Source: Hyparrhenia diplandra (lineage: Eukaryota > Streptophyta > Magnoliopsida > Poales > Poaceae). Taken from it: 64,000 bases of DNA. Below are positions 20,900-33,334 of the stretch, piece after piece (position 1 is the first letter of the stretch; each line of letters opens with the position of its first letter). The notes under the pieces were generated by a model. The model worked only from the letters and a program-made list of their open reading frames with translations. It made no database searches and was not told where the DNA came from. The stretch lies in contig JADLZK010013158.1 in the NCBI GenBank assembly GCA_015847255.1, positions 150,206 to 214,205 on the forward strand. The letters are read 5' to 3'. The translations under genes and the position numbers were made by a program.

Positions 20900-23365
20900 G
20901 GTATGCCATCCCTTCGTTCTTCCTGATGTGTGAAACTGAATCTTCTTCTCCCTAAAGTGGCTCACCGCTCTCCTTTGGTGTGGTTATCTCGCGTAGATTC
21001 AGATCGAGTTGCAACGATTAAACTAATTGTTTAATCTATCTGTTTCAATAGCTAGCAGGAGGAGATTCAAATCAGGAGGAGGCTTAGCAGGCCGCAACAC
21101 TGATTTAGGACGACGCCGTGTGTCCGCTAAGCAGGTTGGTTTATGTGTAAGTGGATCATGAAGTAGAAAACACGGCCATTGCAAGGTTAGCCATCAAGTC
21201 CCGGTAATGTTCGACTTAATGTGACACATAGTTTCTGGTCAGATTTCTCTCTCTAAATTATAAGAAAAAAAAATACCCAGTCTACCTTTTGTATTCTATT
21301 AGAGAATCTTCCATATTGTGCAGTGAAATAGTCTTGTTGTCTTGTGATCTAATCATTTGTTTGTGCACGGCATTTCCACATGGAAATTTCATTAAGCATA
21401 GATAATCCTTTGTAATAAATAGATTGAAATAAATGGATAACAAAGGTATTCTCATGGATTTTCATCCTGGTATGCCTCTGTTTTCGTATTTTTCATTGTT
21501 GGTTGACATTAAATAAAATATTGTTTAGGTAAGGGAAGGAAGTAAATATTTGTATCAGGTTTCCATGTATGATGATAACCTCAGTTGTCAGTTTAGTGCC
21601 CATTGAAAATACTTTGGTGTTGCCCAATTCAATAGAAAACACATATTTGGAGAGAACTTCATATCGTTATTAACACGTTAACTTACTGCCTTGTAAGAAG
21701 CATCTGCTCAAGGTCTCAAGTTAAGTGAACCATCCACTGATCTCTCATATGCCCAGATCAGAGCCCATTTGCAGGTTGAAATCCCATCTGTTTTGAAGGT
21801 CTATTCCTATGTGAAATCACATTTTAAATGTTTTCACTTTAGCATTGACAAACTCCAATTTAGCTATCAGGAAACTGATATGACATTATTGCTATTTACT
21901 TGTTTGCTGCTGTATATGAAGGAATAGTTTATACCTCAAGGTTCAGGTTACTCTCGTACGATATCCTTTCTTATATTTGACTTCCCTTATGCTACCAGTA
22001 TGGCATGCTATCAATGGAGTCTGAGCTATGCCATAATTTTTCTTGCTTTTTGTTGTATATATATTCCCTGGATTGATCTCTGAAGTTTCCCTGATAAACA
22101 TTTCAGGTTTTTGTCATGGTGACCATTGCAGCGAGGAGCACTGGAGGGTTTGGAAGCTTAGATGGGGTGGCTGTGTTCAATTGCAATATGGCTCGGTTGT
22201 GCCATTGAATAATAAACAAACAAATAAATAGGAAGCTATTTTGCCATGATATATATAATTAACTTTGCACTTAATGTGGCCCGTAGCGTTAGCACTGGTA
22301 ATATACGATGACTGTAATGATTGTAATTCTGCAGGATTAAGATGGTCAAATTCTTCTTTTTTGCAAAAGGAGCAGACAGGTAGGATTTGTACCATATATT
22401 TTAAAATTCAGGGATGCTCTTTGAATTTATTTTGGCCAAGCCTTGACATCAAGCCATCTGCATTTAGAGTTAGATTTTTTTGTTATTAGCTTAAGCATGT
22501 CGTGAAGCAAATTTTACATCTGATACTTGGTGTTGTCAACATGGCATGTTTGTTCTATCCTTTCAATGCACTACTTTTTGGGCTCCAGCTTGACTATCCT
22601 TCATTCTTCTTTTGTTCCTAGGTGCACTCAAGTCGCTGCTGATAGATGGGAATTGCAGGATGGAGGATAGCGGGCACAAAAATCATCATGGGTAACTGAG
22701 TTTGCCCTCCAGTTTTGTTTACTGAATTTGTCTTCCAAGAACTTAGGGTCAGCCTTAAGGAGACATTAAGATGTGGCACTTAGGTGAAAGAATTTTTACA
22801 TAATTTCCTTGGAGCATTCATAATTTGTAATTTGTGTCGTATGGTAAAATTCTCTTTGAATTTGAATATGTTCACATTAACTTCAAGATGGCGCTGAACT
22901 TGGTGGGAAAACAATTAGTGGAGGAGAATAGAAATAATGGCTTGTCAGCAAATTGGGAAACTTGAAAGTAACAAGCTGCTTAAATATTTCTCTGCAGGTT
23001 TCAACACCCCAACAAATTGGGGACTTGAAAGTAAGAATCAAGGAGGTCAAGACTGTAGGCAATTAGTATAGTTGCGTGAATGACTGAATTAGCCTTAAAT
23101 AGTACTAAAAGTACTTTTGTACGTTGTAGTTTTCAAAAGCCGGGCGGTAAATAGTACATTTCCACAAAATTTGAGTTTTGAAATGTTACTCTTTAAGCTG
23201 GGTTGATCATGTTCTATAAATGTAGCAGGTATTTATAGAAAATTGCATTTTGATGATAGTTGTAAAAAACTCAAACCAGATCGGAGGGCATTGATCTCAC
23301 ATATTATTGGTTGTCTTTATGTGCATCTTTGAAATGGAGTCGTAAGCGTTAACACGGGCACTATA
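20900..23365 (+). other. AT-rich Helitron interior, no gene recognised
   Basis: This is long AT-rich DNA without a coding frame of interest. Exon-like pieces are possible around 21055-21130 and 22110-22210 (a more GC-balanced stretch with GGTGACCATTGCAGC), but nothing can be identified. Confidence 0.35.
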
Positions 23366-23370
23366 CTAGT

Positions 23371-24528
23371 ATTAATAAATATACAAAATATCAAGAGCTA
23401 CCACGTGTCCACCATTGACATCTGCCTCAATCAATCCTTATGCCAGAACCGATCTAATCTCACGTTCCTCACACGGCGACGTGGGCTCACGCCGTCGCCA
23501 ATCCGTCTCTGCCTATCATCCCTAGCCCCGATCCCTACTTGCCACCGCCGCCTTCCTTGGTCGGGTGCGCGAGGTCTTCCTCGCCGCCCAAGCCCAACTC
23601 CGACACTGAGCCTCGCGTCCTCAACCGGCCGCGCCTCGCCCCCCCGTGTCTGTCCCACAACTGCCTCCAGTTTCTACTCTCTCAAGTCTCAAGCAGTCTT
23701 TTCCTTTTCGGCTTGGATTTTGTCTATACATACTATAGACCATTCTGTGTTGCTGCATAAATAGAGTGTTTGGAGTGTGAATGTAGCCAACTAACATAAT
23801 TATTAATTAGTACAGATCATTGCACTGGTATTTGAAACTTTGGTTTTGTTGCAGACAAGTTATTCTGCAGCTGGTTGCGGGCAAGATGGATGTCGTGGGT
23901 GCGGGCAAGACTGTCCTGATCGGTATCCCTGCACATGCAGGCCACACACCGTGGTCGATTAGCCTCTTAATCGGCCAGATGAAATCTCATATAGGCAATG
24001 GCAAAGTCTGCAATTCCATGGTCCCCGTGGTACGTACCAAGACAGCTTCCTTTCATGTATTTGTCAAAGTCAAGGTTACCCAAATTCAGATGCTTAGCTT
24101 GATCTGAACGTTGCATTACTATGCATCAGAGGGACTTGATGTCAACCTCCAAGATGGACAAGATGCACCAATGGATAAATTGTGCAAATTGCAAGCTTGA
24201 TTTGACTGAGAAAATTGATCCAGAGTTCCAGACTTGGAATTTTCTGTTATACTATCTTATATACTTATTTTTCCTATTTCAGGCAAAATTCGACGCAAAT
24301 CTGATGTAAGTAGTAAGATTAGAGCTTGGGCCTATGATATATGATGCTCGATTCGCAATGTGCGTACATGGTCCTAGTCATCAAGGTAATGCATCCATGT
24401 ATCTCTATCTCTACATAAATAATGTAACTGAAGTATTCAAATTTCTACTTTTTTGGGGAGAAGAAAAAAGGCCCCACCTATGAGTTATTCATTGGTAAAT
24501 ATAATTATTTAGGGCTTAAACAACCTTG
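23371..24528. other. Exon-like GC-rich block and flanks, unidentified
   Basis: A GC-rich block at about 23430-23660 is open on both strands, and a second short block lies at about 23868-24035 (a frame with GAGKTVLIGIP). Neither shows a recognised domain. The layout of GC-rich block, AT-rich stretch and second block could be further captured exons. Confidence 0.25.
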
Positions 24529-26229
24529 TGTTGATGGTGGATAACATCAACTTTTTACCATAAATAAATAGAACAAATAAGAACAAGAACACTATAAGAT
24601 AAGGTTTATACTAATGATTTCCACGAGTTTTGTTGCATACCCAGTTTTGCAGAATAAATCCAGAAAATAGAAGAAAAGAGGAGAAATAGAGAAATGGGAG
24701 AAAAGGACCGAAACAAGATGATTAGTATAAATTCCAGGGGACCTAATAAAGGACAAAAGAAGACAACCCAAAGAAGATGGGGCTCACTGGCGGCCGGGTG
24801 GGGCGGGCGGCCGTGTCCGGGTGAAGACACTTGTCCATCTTACGGAACCTTCTCACAACTGACCTTGAGATCAAATCTAAGCCGTCCAATCAAGTCGGGT
24901 TTGATCCAATGGCTGCGATTCATCCTATGAGGCTATATAAGAAAGGCGGACCTCACCCACGAAACCCTAATTCAGTAATTCAAGTATTCAGATTTAGAGC
25001 TGAGATTATCGGAGTTTCAGAGATCAAGTCATCTAGAGCCACAAACCCTAGTTCTTGAGAGTAGTTCTAGTTCTAGAGAGATTAGCTACATAGTAATAGA
25101 CTAGAAGGAGATTCAAGTCTAAGAAGGCTTGGACTTGATTACGTCAAGGTGTTCTATAGGTACATTTATATCTTTGATATATTACTCAAATTTATCTATG
25201 ACATTATGCTTCATCTTTATTATATTATCTATTGCAATATTTATTGTTTGCTTTAATATGTCTAGTAAAGTTAGATATTTATTATGGATTGCATACTTAG
25301 GATTGTATAGCGCTCATCTTGTAACATGCAAGATAGGTGTTATAACTTATGTCGTGGTGCTTAGATATGTTATATCTCGCAAATGCCCGCTATATCTTTG
25401 AGTCATGTGGTAGATCGTAGGGGTTCTGACCCTATTGAGTCCTCTGTAATCCTCCCTCCGTATATAGTGAACGGTAGGGCGTGTGTCGCGTCGAAGGTGA
25501 AGAGCTCAATATTGAATCCTTCTTAGTTGATGTTCCCTAAGTATGGTATGAAGTAGAAATGCTAACAATGATAGCTAGATGTTTGCACTAATTAGAGTTA
25601 GACAATAGCATGTGATGATAGTTACTCATTAGTAAGTTTTCCTTATATTATTCCATGTGAGTCCTTAGACTAGAATACTCTGTTGAATATTTATCTTATT
25701 ATTATGATGCTTGATCCCTTCATTTATCATTATCTTTATTATCATTTATCATACATATCTTATTTATTTGTCTTTATTGTGACATTAACCCTGTTATTGA
25801 GTATAAGCATTATTAATTATTGGTTATTACTATTTCATAGTATAAAGAGGGTATTAGTATTACTCATTCTAGTTGTAGATACCTTCCCAAGTGGTAGAAC
25901 ATAAATGACAACCTGGTAATACTCTAGGTAAAATGCTACAATTGGTATAATTATAAATGCGCTTGCGTAGAACCTATGTTTTTATTTATATTATTCTTTA
26001 TATTATTTTCTTACGCCTAGTCTTATAATATTATTTATGTCATAATATATTTTCTAGTTCATAGTTGGGGATGACAACCTAGTCTCGTAACTAGAAGTAT
26101 AGGCCTTTGATCGTGACTAGTTTATTGGTGGCAAAGTAATTTCAATACCAACACTGTTTGGTGCCATTGCTCTTATAGCATTTTTTGGCGCCGTTGTTAT
26201 TTTAGTGATGTCGCTAAGCAGTGTCAACA
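24529..26229 (+). mobile_element. 5' LTR of an Athila-like Ty3/Gypsy element
   Basis: The LTR runs from TGTTGATGG to GTGTCAACA, so it has TG...CA ends inside a 6-bp inverted repeat (TGTTGA/TCAACA), and measures 1701 bp. A primer-binding site follows 8 bp later. A TATA box (CTATATAAG) lies near 24932-24940 with GC-balanced leader sequence after it. The sequence just outside the 5' end is CCTTG; the matching 3' LTR and target duplication are not in the window because the element is cut at about 28012. Confidence 0.82.
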
Positions 26230-26237
26230 AGCATTTT

Positions 26238-26257
26238 TGGCGCCGTTGCCGAGGAAT
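26238..26257 (+). other. Primer-binding site of the Gypsy element
   Basis: TGGCGCCGTTGCCGAGGAA directly after the LTR is the primer-binding sequence typical of plant Athila/Tat Gypsy elements, with one change from the common TGGCGCCGTTGCCGGGGA. It sets the direction of the element as plus. A similar GGCGCCGTTG occurs earlier near 26189 inside the LTR. Confidence 0.8.
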
Positions 26258-26384
26258 GTTTAACTTAGGTAGTATTAATACACTTTATACTTATGAAATT
26301 AGTTCAAATAACTAATAATCTTCTACTCATAACAGACTTCACGCTTGTTTTGTTTATTTTTGTTTATCTCATTTACAGGGCAAT

Positions 26385-28012
26385 GTATGTTAAGTGCTAA
26401 TCTTCCGGACAATTTTCTCGGTGATCCGAGAAAAAGTTAATCAAGAAACAAAGAGAGAAGCTCGAGAAAAATACAAAAAGCTAGTTCCAAAGATCAACAC
26501 TCCAAGAGAAGCTTATCATCGATTTGAGGCCATGGCTAACAAGAGTCTACGCGAGTTTTTCGCTCCAACAACCAACAACATCCGCGACTTTGGACCAACT
26601 ATCGATGTGGGAGACAATGGATTCGAGCTCAAGCTGCGCTCATCACGATGGTGTAAGCTAATCAGTTTTTTGTGGGAAGGCACATGAAGATGCAAGTGCA
26701 TATTTGCAACACTTTCTATAGATCTACAGCACCTTCACTATCAAGGGAGTAACACGTGATGCTACTCTGCTTCGCCATTTCCCATTTTCATTGCTTGAAA
26801 AGGATAAACAGTGGTTCTACGCCAACAAAGAGAAACACACTACATGGGACCGTTGTTCAACCGAATTCCTAGCCAAGTTCTTTCCTACAGGCAAGACCAA
26901 TGATCTGCATGGAAAAATATCAAGCTTTCAGCAACAACACGATGAGTCATTCCCCGAGACATGGGAACGCTTTTAGGATCTTATTGCGGGAATGTCCTCA
27001 TCATGGCATGGAGGACTGGCTACTTATGCAAACATTCTACCACGGGCTAAGTACTAGTACCCGTGAGACAATGGACGCTGCTGCTGGAGGAGCTTTTCTA
27101 CCGCTTACACTTCAGAATGCTACTTCACTTGTTGAGAAGATGGCATCAAACCGAGCTGGAATGACGAACGCACTATGCCCGTAAGAGAGGAGGAGGTGTC
27201 CATCAACTCAAGGAAGTGGACATGCTATCTGCCAAGATTGACTATGAGAAGCTGGAGGTCATGCCAGAGAATCAAGACCATGAGAAGAGTCAGGTCATGC
27301 ATATCAATGACTCTCTTATGACTTGTGAAGAATGTGGAAGCTATGGACACTCAGGGAAGAATTGCCCTGAACTACAAGAGGATGTGAACTACCTCAACAA
27401 CAACAACAACAACAATTATCGTCCTCAACAACCTCAAAGGGTGGAATCAGCAACAAAGGCCAAACTACTCGGGTAACTACCAAGGTAATTATCAAGGTAA
27501 TAACTTCAACCAACCCCCTTTGAGAGAATTACTTGCTGGTCAGTCTAGACTCACCGAAAGCAGATTAATAAGAAGGTAGCTTCCAATGATAAAATCCTAG
27601 ACACCATTAATGCTAGAATGGATACTTTTGCTACTGCCATTAAGAATCAACATAGCTTTAACAAAATGCTAGAGTCACAACTTGCTCAGTTAGCTGCTGC
27701 TATACCCCCACTAGAGAACGGCAAAATACCAGGCCAACCCGAAGAGTTAGCGTATGCAAATCTTGTCGATATATTTAATACAGGATTCTACTACAAGTAA
27801 CCTTTATCAAGTGGATGGAATGATGATTCACTACCAGTGAAGAAAGGAGACCTAGGTAGACGGGTCATCAGTATTCAGATTGGACCGCACACCTTTGACA
27901 CTGCACTTTGTGACTATGGATCGAGCATCAACATCATGCCAAAAGTAATCTATGAAAAGATCCATGGTGCTCCTTTATTATATACAGCCATGTGTTTGCA
28001 GCTTGCAGATCA
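26385..28012 (+). pseudogene. Decayed gag-protease region of the Athila-like element
   Basis: Starting near 26385 (LPDNFLGDPR), gag continues in shifting frames. The pieces include AREKYKKLVPKI, the retrotransposon-gag segment CSTEFLAKFFPTGKT (26790-26976), YHGLSTSTRETMDAAAGG (about 27040), and a CCHC knuckle CEECGSYGHSGKNC at about 27327-27368. A linker with SQLAQLAAAIPP follows. The retropepsin core reads ALCDYGSSINIMP near 27905-27940, where Athila-type elements usually have D-x-G-(A/S)-S. At least four frameshifts or stops break the frame. Sequence stops matching Gypsy at about 28012, where a CNL fragment on the other strand begins. No reverse transcriptase, RNase H or integrase is present. 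Confidence 0.85.
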
Positions 28013-29066
28013 ATCATTGCTGTGCCTTCAAGCTCAAGATTCCTTAGGCTGCATAATCGAGTGACACCTAAAGGAAGGTTGTGCATATTGCCACAGTCCT
28101 GCAAGTTCAATACCTGAAGGTTTTTTAATGAACCAATGGACTCAGGAAGGCAAGTTATACTTGTAGCCTGAAGATTGAACAATCGTAGATGAATCAAACT
28201 TCCAATATAGTTTGGTACTTCCAATATACTTGACTTGCTGAGATCCAAAACATGACAATACAGAAATATTTTGAACATTGAAGGTTCAATTGTAAGAGAC
28301 TTGTCACAAAAGCTTATTATAGTTCTCACTTTGAGTTGTTGATTATCCACACTTGGCAAAGCAACCATTTCCTTGTTTGTTACAAATGACACACGTCGTA
28401 GTCTCGATACAAATGCACCTGCCAGCATTTGTGGGTTTCTGAGGAAACAATCGTCCTTTGATAAATGATGAGCAAGCTGTCTTAATAGGTCATGCATTTT
28501 GCACCATTTTTCGTCAGCATAAGAAGGATTAGGCAATAGAAGGTTCCTTGAGATCAACTCATAGTAGTACTCTTCTGCTGTATCTTCCATTAATTGGTTC
28601 TCTTGTTTCTCTATAATAAAGCCTTCAGCAACCCAAAAATTAACAAGATTATCGCGATGCATTGATGAATCTTCAGGATACAGAGCACAATAAAGGAAAC
28701 ATTGCTTCAAGTTATGTGGCAGCTGGTCATAACTCAAGTACAAAGCACCTCTCAGTGCGGCAGGAAGCTTACTCATTGACCAAGCATCGTTGTTTAGAAT
28801 CTTCTGCCATTCATTCTCTGTTGTCTCCTTTGTTGCTAGGACACTAGCTATAACCCTAATTGCAAGAGGAAGGCCGCCACATTTTTGAACAATCTCAATT
28901 CTAGTGTCGTGCAAGTTGTGCACCTCTTTTTCATCTGAGATGTTCATACTCCTCCAGAGTAGCTCCCATCCTACTTCCTTTGACAACAATTCAACTCAGT
29001 GCATATGTCCAACTCCTATTGCCTTTGCAACTGTATCGTGCCGGGTTGTTACTAAAATTGTTAAGG
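28012..29066 (-). pseudogene. CNL fragment (RNBS-B to early LRR)
   Basis: This stretch is a close paralogue of the disrupted CNL gene at 6214-7940, starting abruptly at 29066 inside RNBS-B (ILVTTRHDTV). It includes GGLPLA, LKQCFLYC, CKMHDLL and three LRR units (IGSLIHLRLF, IGSLKNLQVLNL, LCSLRNLEL), and stops at about 28012. An in-frame TGA near 28994-28996 replaces the CGA (Arg) codon seen in the paralogue after MH. The rest is open for 351 codons. The coiled coil, P-loop and kinase-2 are missing. Both edges are sharp joins to unrelated repeat DNA, so it is a captured or rearranged fragment, not a gene. Confidence 0.9.
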
Positions 29067-31134
29067 CTCCAAGACCTCCCATTATTTCTGTCGATCGGCG
29101 TTATGTACGTGTACGTATGTCATCAGGTGACTGATAAACTTCGCAAGTCATACTAATTTTGTCCACTTGTACCTACTTCATGTTGGCCTTTCTTCTTACG
29201 CGAGCAAATAATCACGTGGCGACAGGACAGATGGCTGAACAAGCATCAACATCTTACTAGACGATGAAAATTAGATCCTTAAACTTTTCATCAATCACTT
29301 GGTAACAATCATCGGCTGTTGACCATACACCATGAACCTTCCAGAAGCATCCATATCTAGGAATCCTGACACCTTTTAGGAATAACATATATGCTCTGGA
29401 ATCCCTGCCTCCTTTCATGTTCGCCTCAGCCGATGCAATAGGCTAGCACGTCAGCGACTTTTTCCTTTCCTACTGGTGATGATACTTGTTGGGCAGAGTA
29501 ACATCTGGAAGTGAGCATGCATTATGTTGGCTTCTGATAGTTTCGACTGACCGCCTTTTTTCCTCATGTCAATTTTCGTCGTGATTAACTTAGCGTCAAA
29601 TCCACCCCTGAAGAATGATTATCAATTCTTTATCAGTCTTTTCCTGGGCCATTCAACTGATAGACGTCCTTGTGACCTTGCATGTTGCCATGCATGTACC
29701 ATATTTTCGGCCAATGAAATATGATCTTGTTTGCAAGAAACTACAGAGGATCGGTTCTTTTCAAACAGCAGATTTTTCTCCTCTGGCCGATTCTTTTTTA
29801 TGGAAATTATCGGCCCGGTATCTTGAAGTTAACGAAGGTGAGGGAACATCCACTTGAATAGATCTTGCGGACCATCATCGTATACGTGTATATGCCTTCC
29901 TTTTCTTGTTTGCTCTGGCAACAATATCTAATTAGGCCATTTGGAGTTCATGCATGTACGCACCCACAAATAAATGACTGTCTGTCTTCCTCCTTACATT
30001 AACCGCAGATGGCCGATTGCGTGTTAAGCTGATGCATCTCGGCTTTCCATTTTGCACAAACTTATCCACTGCTGAAATACCTTTGCCAACAGCTCGCTTT
30101 ACTCTACTATGGCTGCTGATTCTGTTTTTGATTTTATCTGGACCAACAGCAAAGATACTGATTTCCTTATGTCTTTTCTGCCAGGACAACAGTTAGCATG
30201 CGGATTGCCATACAATTTTGTTTTGAGCTCACTTCTGTTCTAGCCCATCAGGGATAACAGACGCAATCGGCTATTGGCCAGATACAGCAACACTTTAAAC
30301 AGTTGATATCGATACCTCGGCTAGAATAGTTGATCCCGTCTTCCGATCACTGATTTGCTTTTGATCTTTCACCAATATAGTGTTCCCCATGATCTTCACG
30401 TATGATTTTCCAAATATAGGTGGCCAAATATACTAGTTGGCCCTACTTGTTGTGTGAGTACTCCTTAACAGCCAAAACATGCAAGTCCGGTGACCATATA
30501 TATGTGTATATATCCTTTGTTATTCTTTCTGCCGGCAACTCTTAAGCTCTTTCCATCTTTAGCTTATGCAACCAAATTTAGCCGATTCTATTTCCGGCTG
30601 ACTTTATCCAAGAAATTTCCAGGCTGCATCTTTATGTTATCTCAGACGAATAGAGTCGAGGCAGATTACTTGCGGCTGACATCTTGCTTGAGTTATAGTC
30701 GACGCAATCAGCGGGCTTTTGACTTCTCTGACACGATGTCAAGGCAATACTCCAGCAACTTTTCATGGGAAGCTTCTTGATCATCTATTTTGTTACAACA
30801 AGATTGGTCTGAAAGCTTCATACGGTGGCCAACCTCAACAATACAGACGTTGTGGAATCCGATACATCTTCAAATAAGAATCCTCTTTTACCGGCTGATC
30901 TAATGTGCTGCCCCAATAATAATATTTCTTCAGAAACCTTCTCATCTGTACATAATCTTCCAAAAAACCAAGCCGACTTATTCATTAATCAGCTGTTATC
31001 CTTGGAATCCAAGAGATTAACAATATTCTTTGAGGAGTGGAACATAGGAGCAGCAACTTTGACCTTCTTGATTCCATCATCTCACATGTCAGCTCATCGC
31101 CATGCGCCTCGATGAGCATTCTAATCAAACGGTT
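29067..31134. other. Non-coding repeat DNA, probably LTR-element internal sequence
   Basis: No coding domain is seen. Words such as GCCGAT, CGGCTG and AGCCGA are frequent, as in the neighbouring LTR blocks, which suggests non-coding internal sequence of the same Gypsy group. The join to the CNL fragment is at about 29066 and the join to the LTR block at about 31135. Confidence 0.4.
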
Positions 31135-33334
31135 CGAGTCCCACCGAACACACTTAGGCAGGCTAGAAGGATTGAGCCTGCGAATTCGGGCGTGCCAGTC
31201 AATTTGACCCTGCAATTGACAAGGAGAAGAAAGCTTATCGGTAATTACAAGCGGAACGTGCCAAGTGTTGCCAGACAGTTCCGAAAAGGCGACTCAGAGA
31301 GCCGAAATCGTGCATAAACTGATAAAACTCATGAAACCGGCTAAATGCATACATACATAAACATCAAAATAGCCGACTTGCATAAGCTGTAGAAGATATG
31401 TAAACAAGCATAGCAAAATCCTTTACTATAACCGATCTAGTGTGTCATTTAATCGGCTTTCACAGCTTATCATAATATAAATGGCGAAAACATTCTATGA
31501 ACATGAACATATATGAGGAAAATCGAACAATCTCGCTTTTGATATAGACAAGCAATGCATTTGTATAAACTTGATCTAAATGACAAACAAGCGAGATTCG
31601 TCGAGACTGGTCTAGGTCTCAACTAGTCTTTTTCGCTAAACACTCCAAATCTACGTTCACCTGGTCTAACGGCCAGCGGGCTTTAGTAAACTCAAAACAT
31701 AAAGCTAGCTCATCTGATATTTAGAACAGATCTATACTCATGCAAGGCCCATGTATACCTGAAAACAGCTAAAGATGGGACGCACGCATGAGTTGTTCGA
31801 TGCCTAGACATTGGGAATCACGGGGTTTACCGCAACCGACTGCCGAACGTACATGGCTACTGTAAACCTCTGGCGCATCCAAGCTATGACAGATCCCCAT
31901 GCATGCATCACTTCAAAGCGTTTACCATATTTGGCTAAAATAGCCGAATTGGGGTCCGTGATGCGTGAACAAACGCATCTAGGCATGGTTAGACCTTACA
32001 TGGCTAAACAAACCGGAAATCTATCGGTTATCTATTAACCGTCCACCCCAACCATGCATAGATGAATCGGAACCCACAACACGTAACGATCTAGATTGAT
32101 AGACTTTGGCCAATGTGCACGTGTGAATGACCATCAATGATAAAAGTAAGCAAATCATACATAAAGACGATCATAAACAATATAAATCTAGGGCCAAAGC
32201 ACATATCAATCTGATCGGGCAAAAGGTGTGTTCATATATGAAACATGAGCAAATCTAAGCATGAACATCACAGGTAACTTAATGAATCTACTAGACTTAG
32301 CCAGATCTAATAGAGCCGATAACCCAATGCTAAGGTGTCATGACCGATAATTCGAGGCCATCGACCTTAACAAAGCTACTTCACCATTGATTGCTAGGCA
32401 AGATATAACGAAGGTTGTCAGGACTTACGAGCAACACAGAGCGGATCACGAGAAGCTGCAGAAGAACTTCGGCGACCACGACTAAAGGACTCGATAAGGT
32501 GGCCGGAGCGGTTTTGTTGTTGTATTGATTGATTGGATGTTTTACAATCTATCGTGACAATTTATATTTATAGGGCTGCTGGACTTCGCGTTCGGGAGGA
32601 TTACAGAGAAGCCACGAGCGTAGCATGCAAGCTAAACCAAATAATATCTCTATATCTAAAACAAACGCTTGCCACAGATCTCCTCCTCCCTTCCTTGTAC
32701 GCGGACTCTATCCTTAGGCATGAAGCTTCACGTATCCAAATATAGCACATTAAATATTTTATCTTTGGCCCTCTTTCCTTGTCGTGAGATTGGGACTTAT
32801 TCGTGACGTGACCAAATAGTGCTCCCGAGTTTTTATCTCTAGTTGACTTCCATATTGATGCACATATCTTTTCCATATCTGGTCATCAGGCATGCACGAA
32901 CCATGCCAACCACGCATGTGAGCATATCCAACCCGCCATGCATATCCTTCATGGACTGACGTATGCGTATATGCATGCCTCCTTGTTTCTAGCTTTCCTT
33001 GCTTCACGTGATGACTCTCATTAATGCTTCCTAGGCCGATGAGGAGCTGTTGAACACCATGTGTATCCGAGTATACCAGAGTATATTTTCCCGTCCTTTC
33101 TCTCCAAATCAAAGAATATTTCCCGGCCGGTGAGCAGGTGGGCAGATCCCTTCCTTTCATGACGTCAGCTTTACAGAATGCCGATAGCCAGCACGCTTGA
33201 CTTAACCAATTGCCGATTCTGATCCAGTGATGTCAACTTTACGGTCGCCGAATCTTCCTTTCCTTCAAATCGACAATCTCTGTTCACCACGATTGCTGGG
33301 CTGAATCTTCGTTGACCAAAATCTGGTGTTAACA
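31135..33334 (-). mobile_element. LTR block of a Tat-like Gypsy element (minus)
   Basis: On the minus strand the block starts TGTTAACACC at 33334. A purine-rich AATTGGGGGGCC lies just upstream (33337-33346), which is the usual polypurine-tract position before a 3' LTR. From a TATA-like CTATAAATA near 32567 to about 31135 it matches 35150-36600 in inverted orientation. The U3 parts of the two blocks do not match clearly. The 3' edge has lost the terminal bases found in the plus copy. Confidence 0.65.

Larger units (their letters stand above)
19876..23370 (+). mobile_element. Candidate non-autonomous Helitron with captured sequence
   Basis: The 5' end starts TCTTACTATTACTAATT after an A and shares about 170 bp with the copy ending at 6213. 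A candidate 3' end is CTAGT at 23366-23370, preceded by GCGTTAACACGGGC, a worn version of the CCCGTGCGTTGC...GGGC hairpin seen at 54059. The following base is A rather than the expected T. No Rep/helicase frame is present. The interior has a GC-rich exon-like block (20331-20890) with a donor-like CAAG|GTATGC at about 20900 and long AT-rich intron-like DNA. This is the pattern of gene-fragment capture. Confidence 0.5.

Noticed and set aside
25129..25904. Hydrophobic open frames within 25.1-25.9 kb as membrane-protein genes
   Set aside because: They lie inside the Gypsy LTR (24529-26229) and arise from T-rich sequence.
28904..29134. 76-codon plus frame across the CNL fragment edge
   Set aside because: It is antisense to CNL codons and crosses a rearrangement junction.
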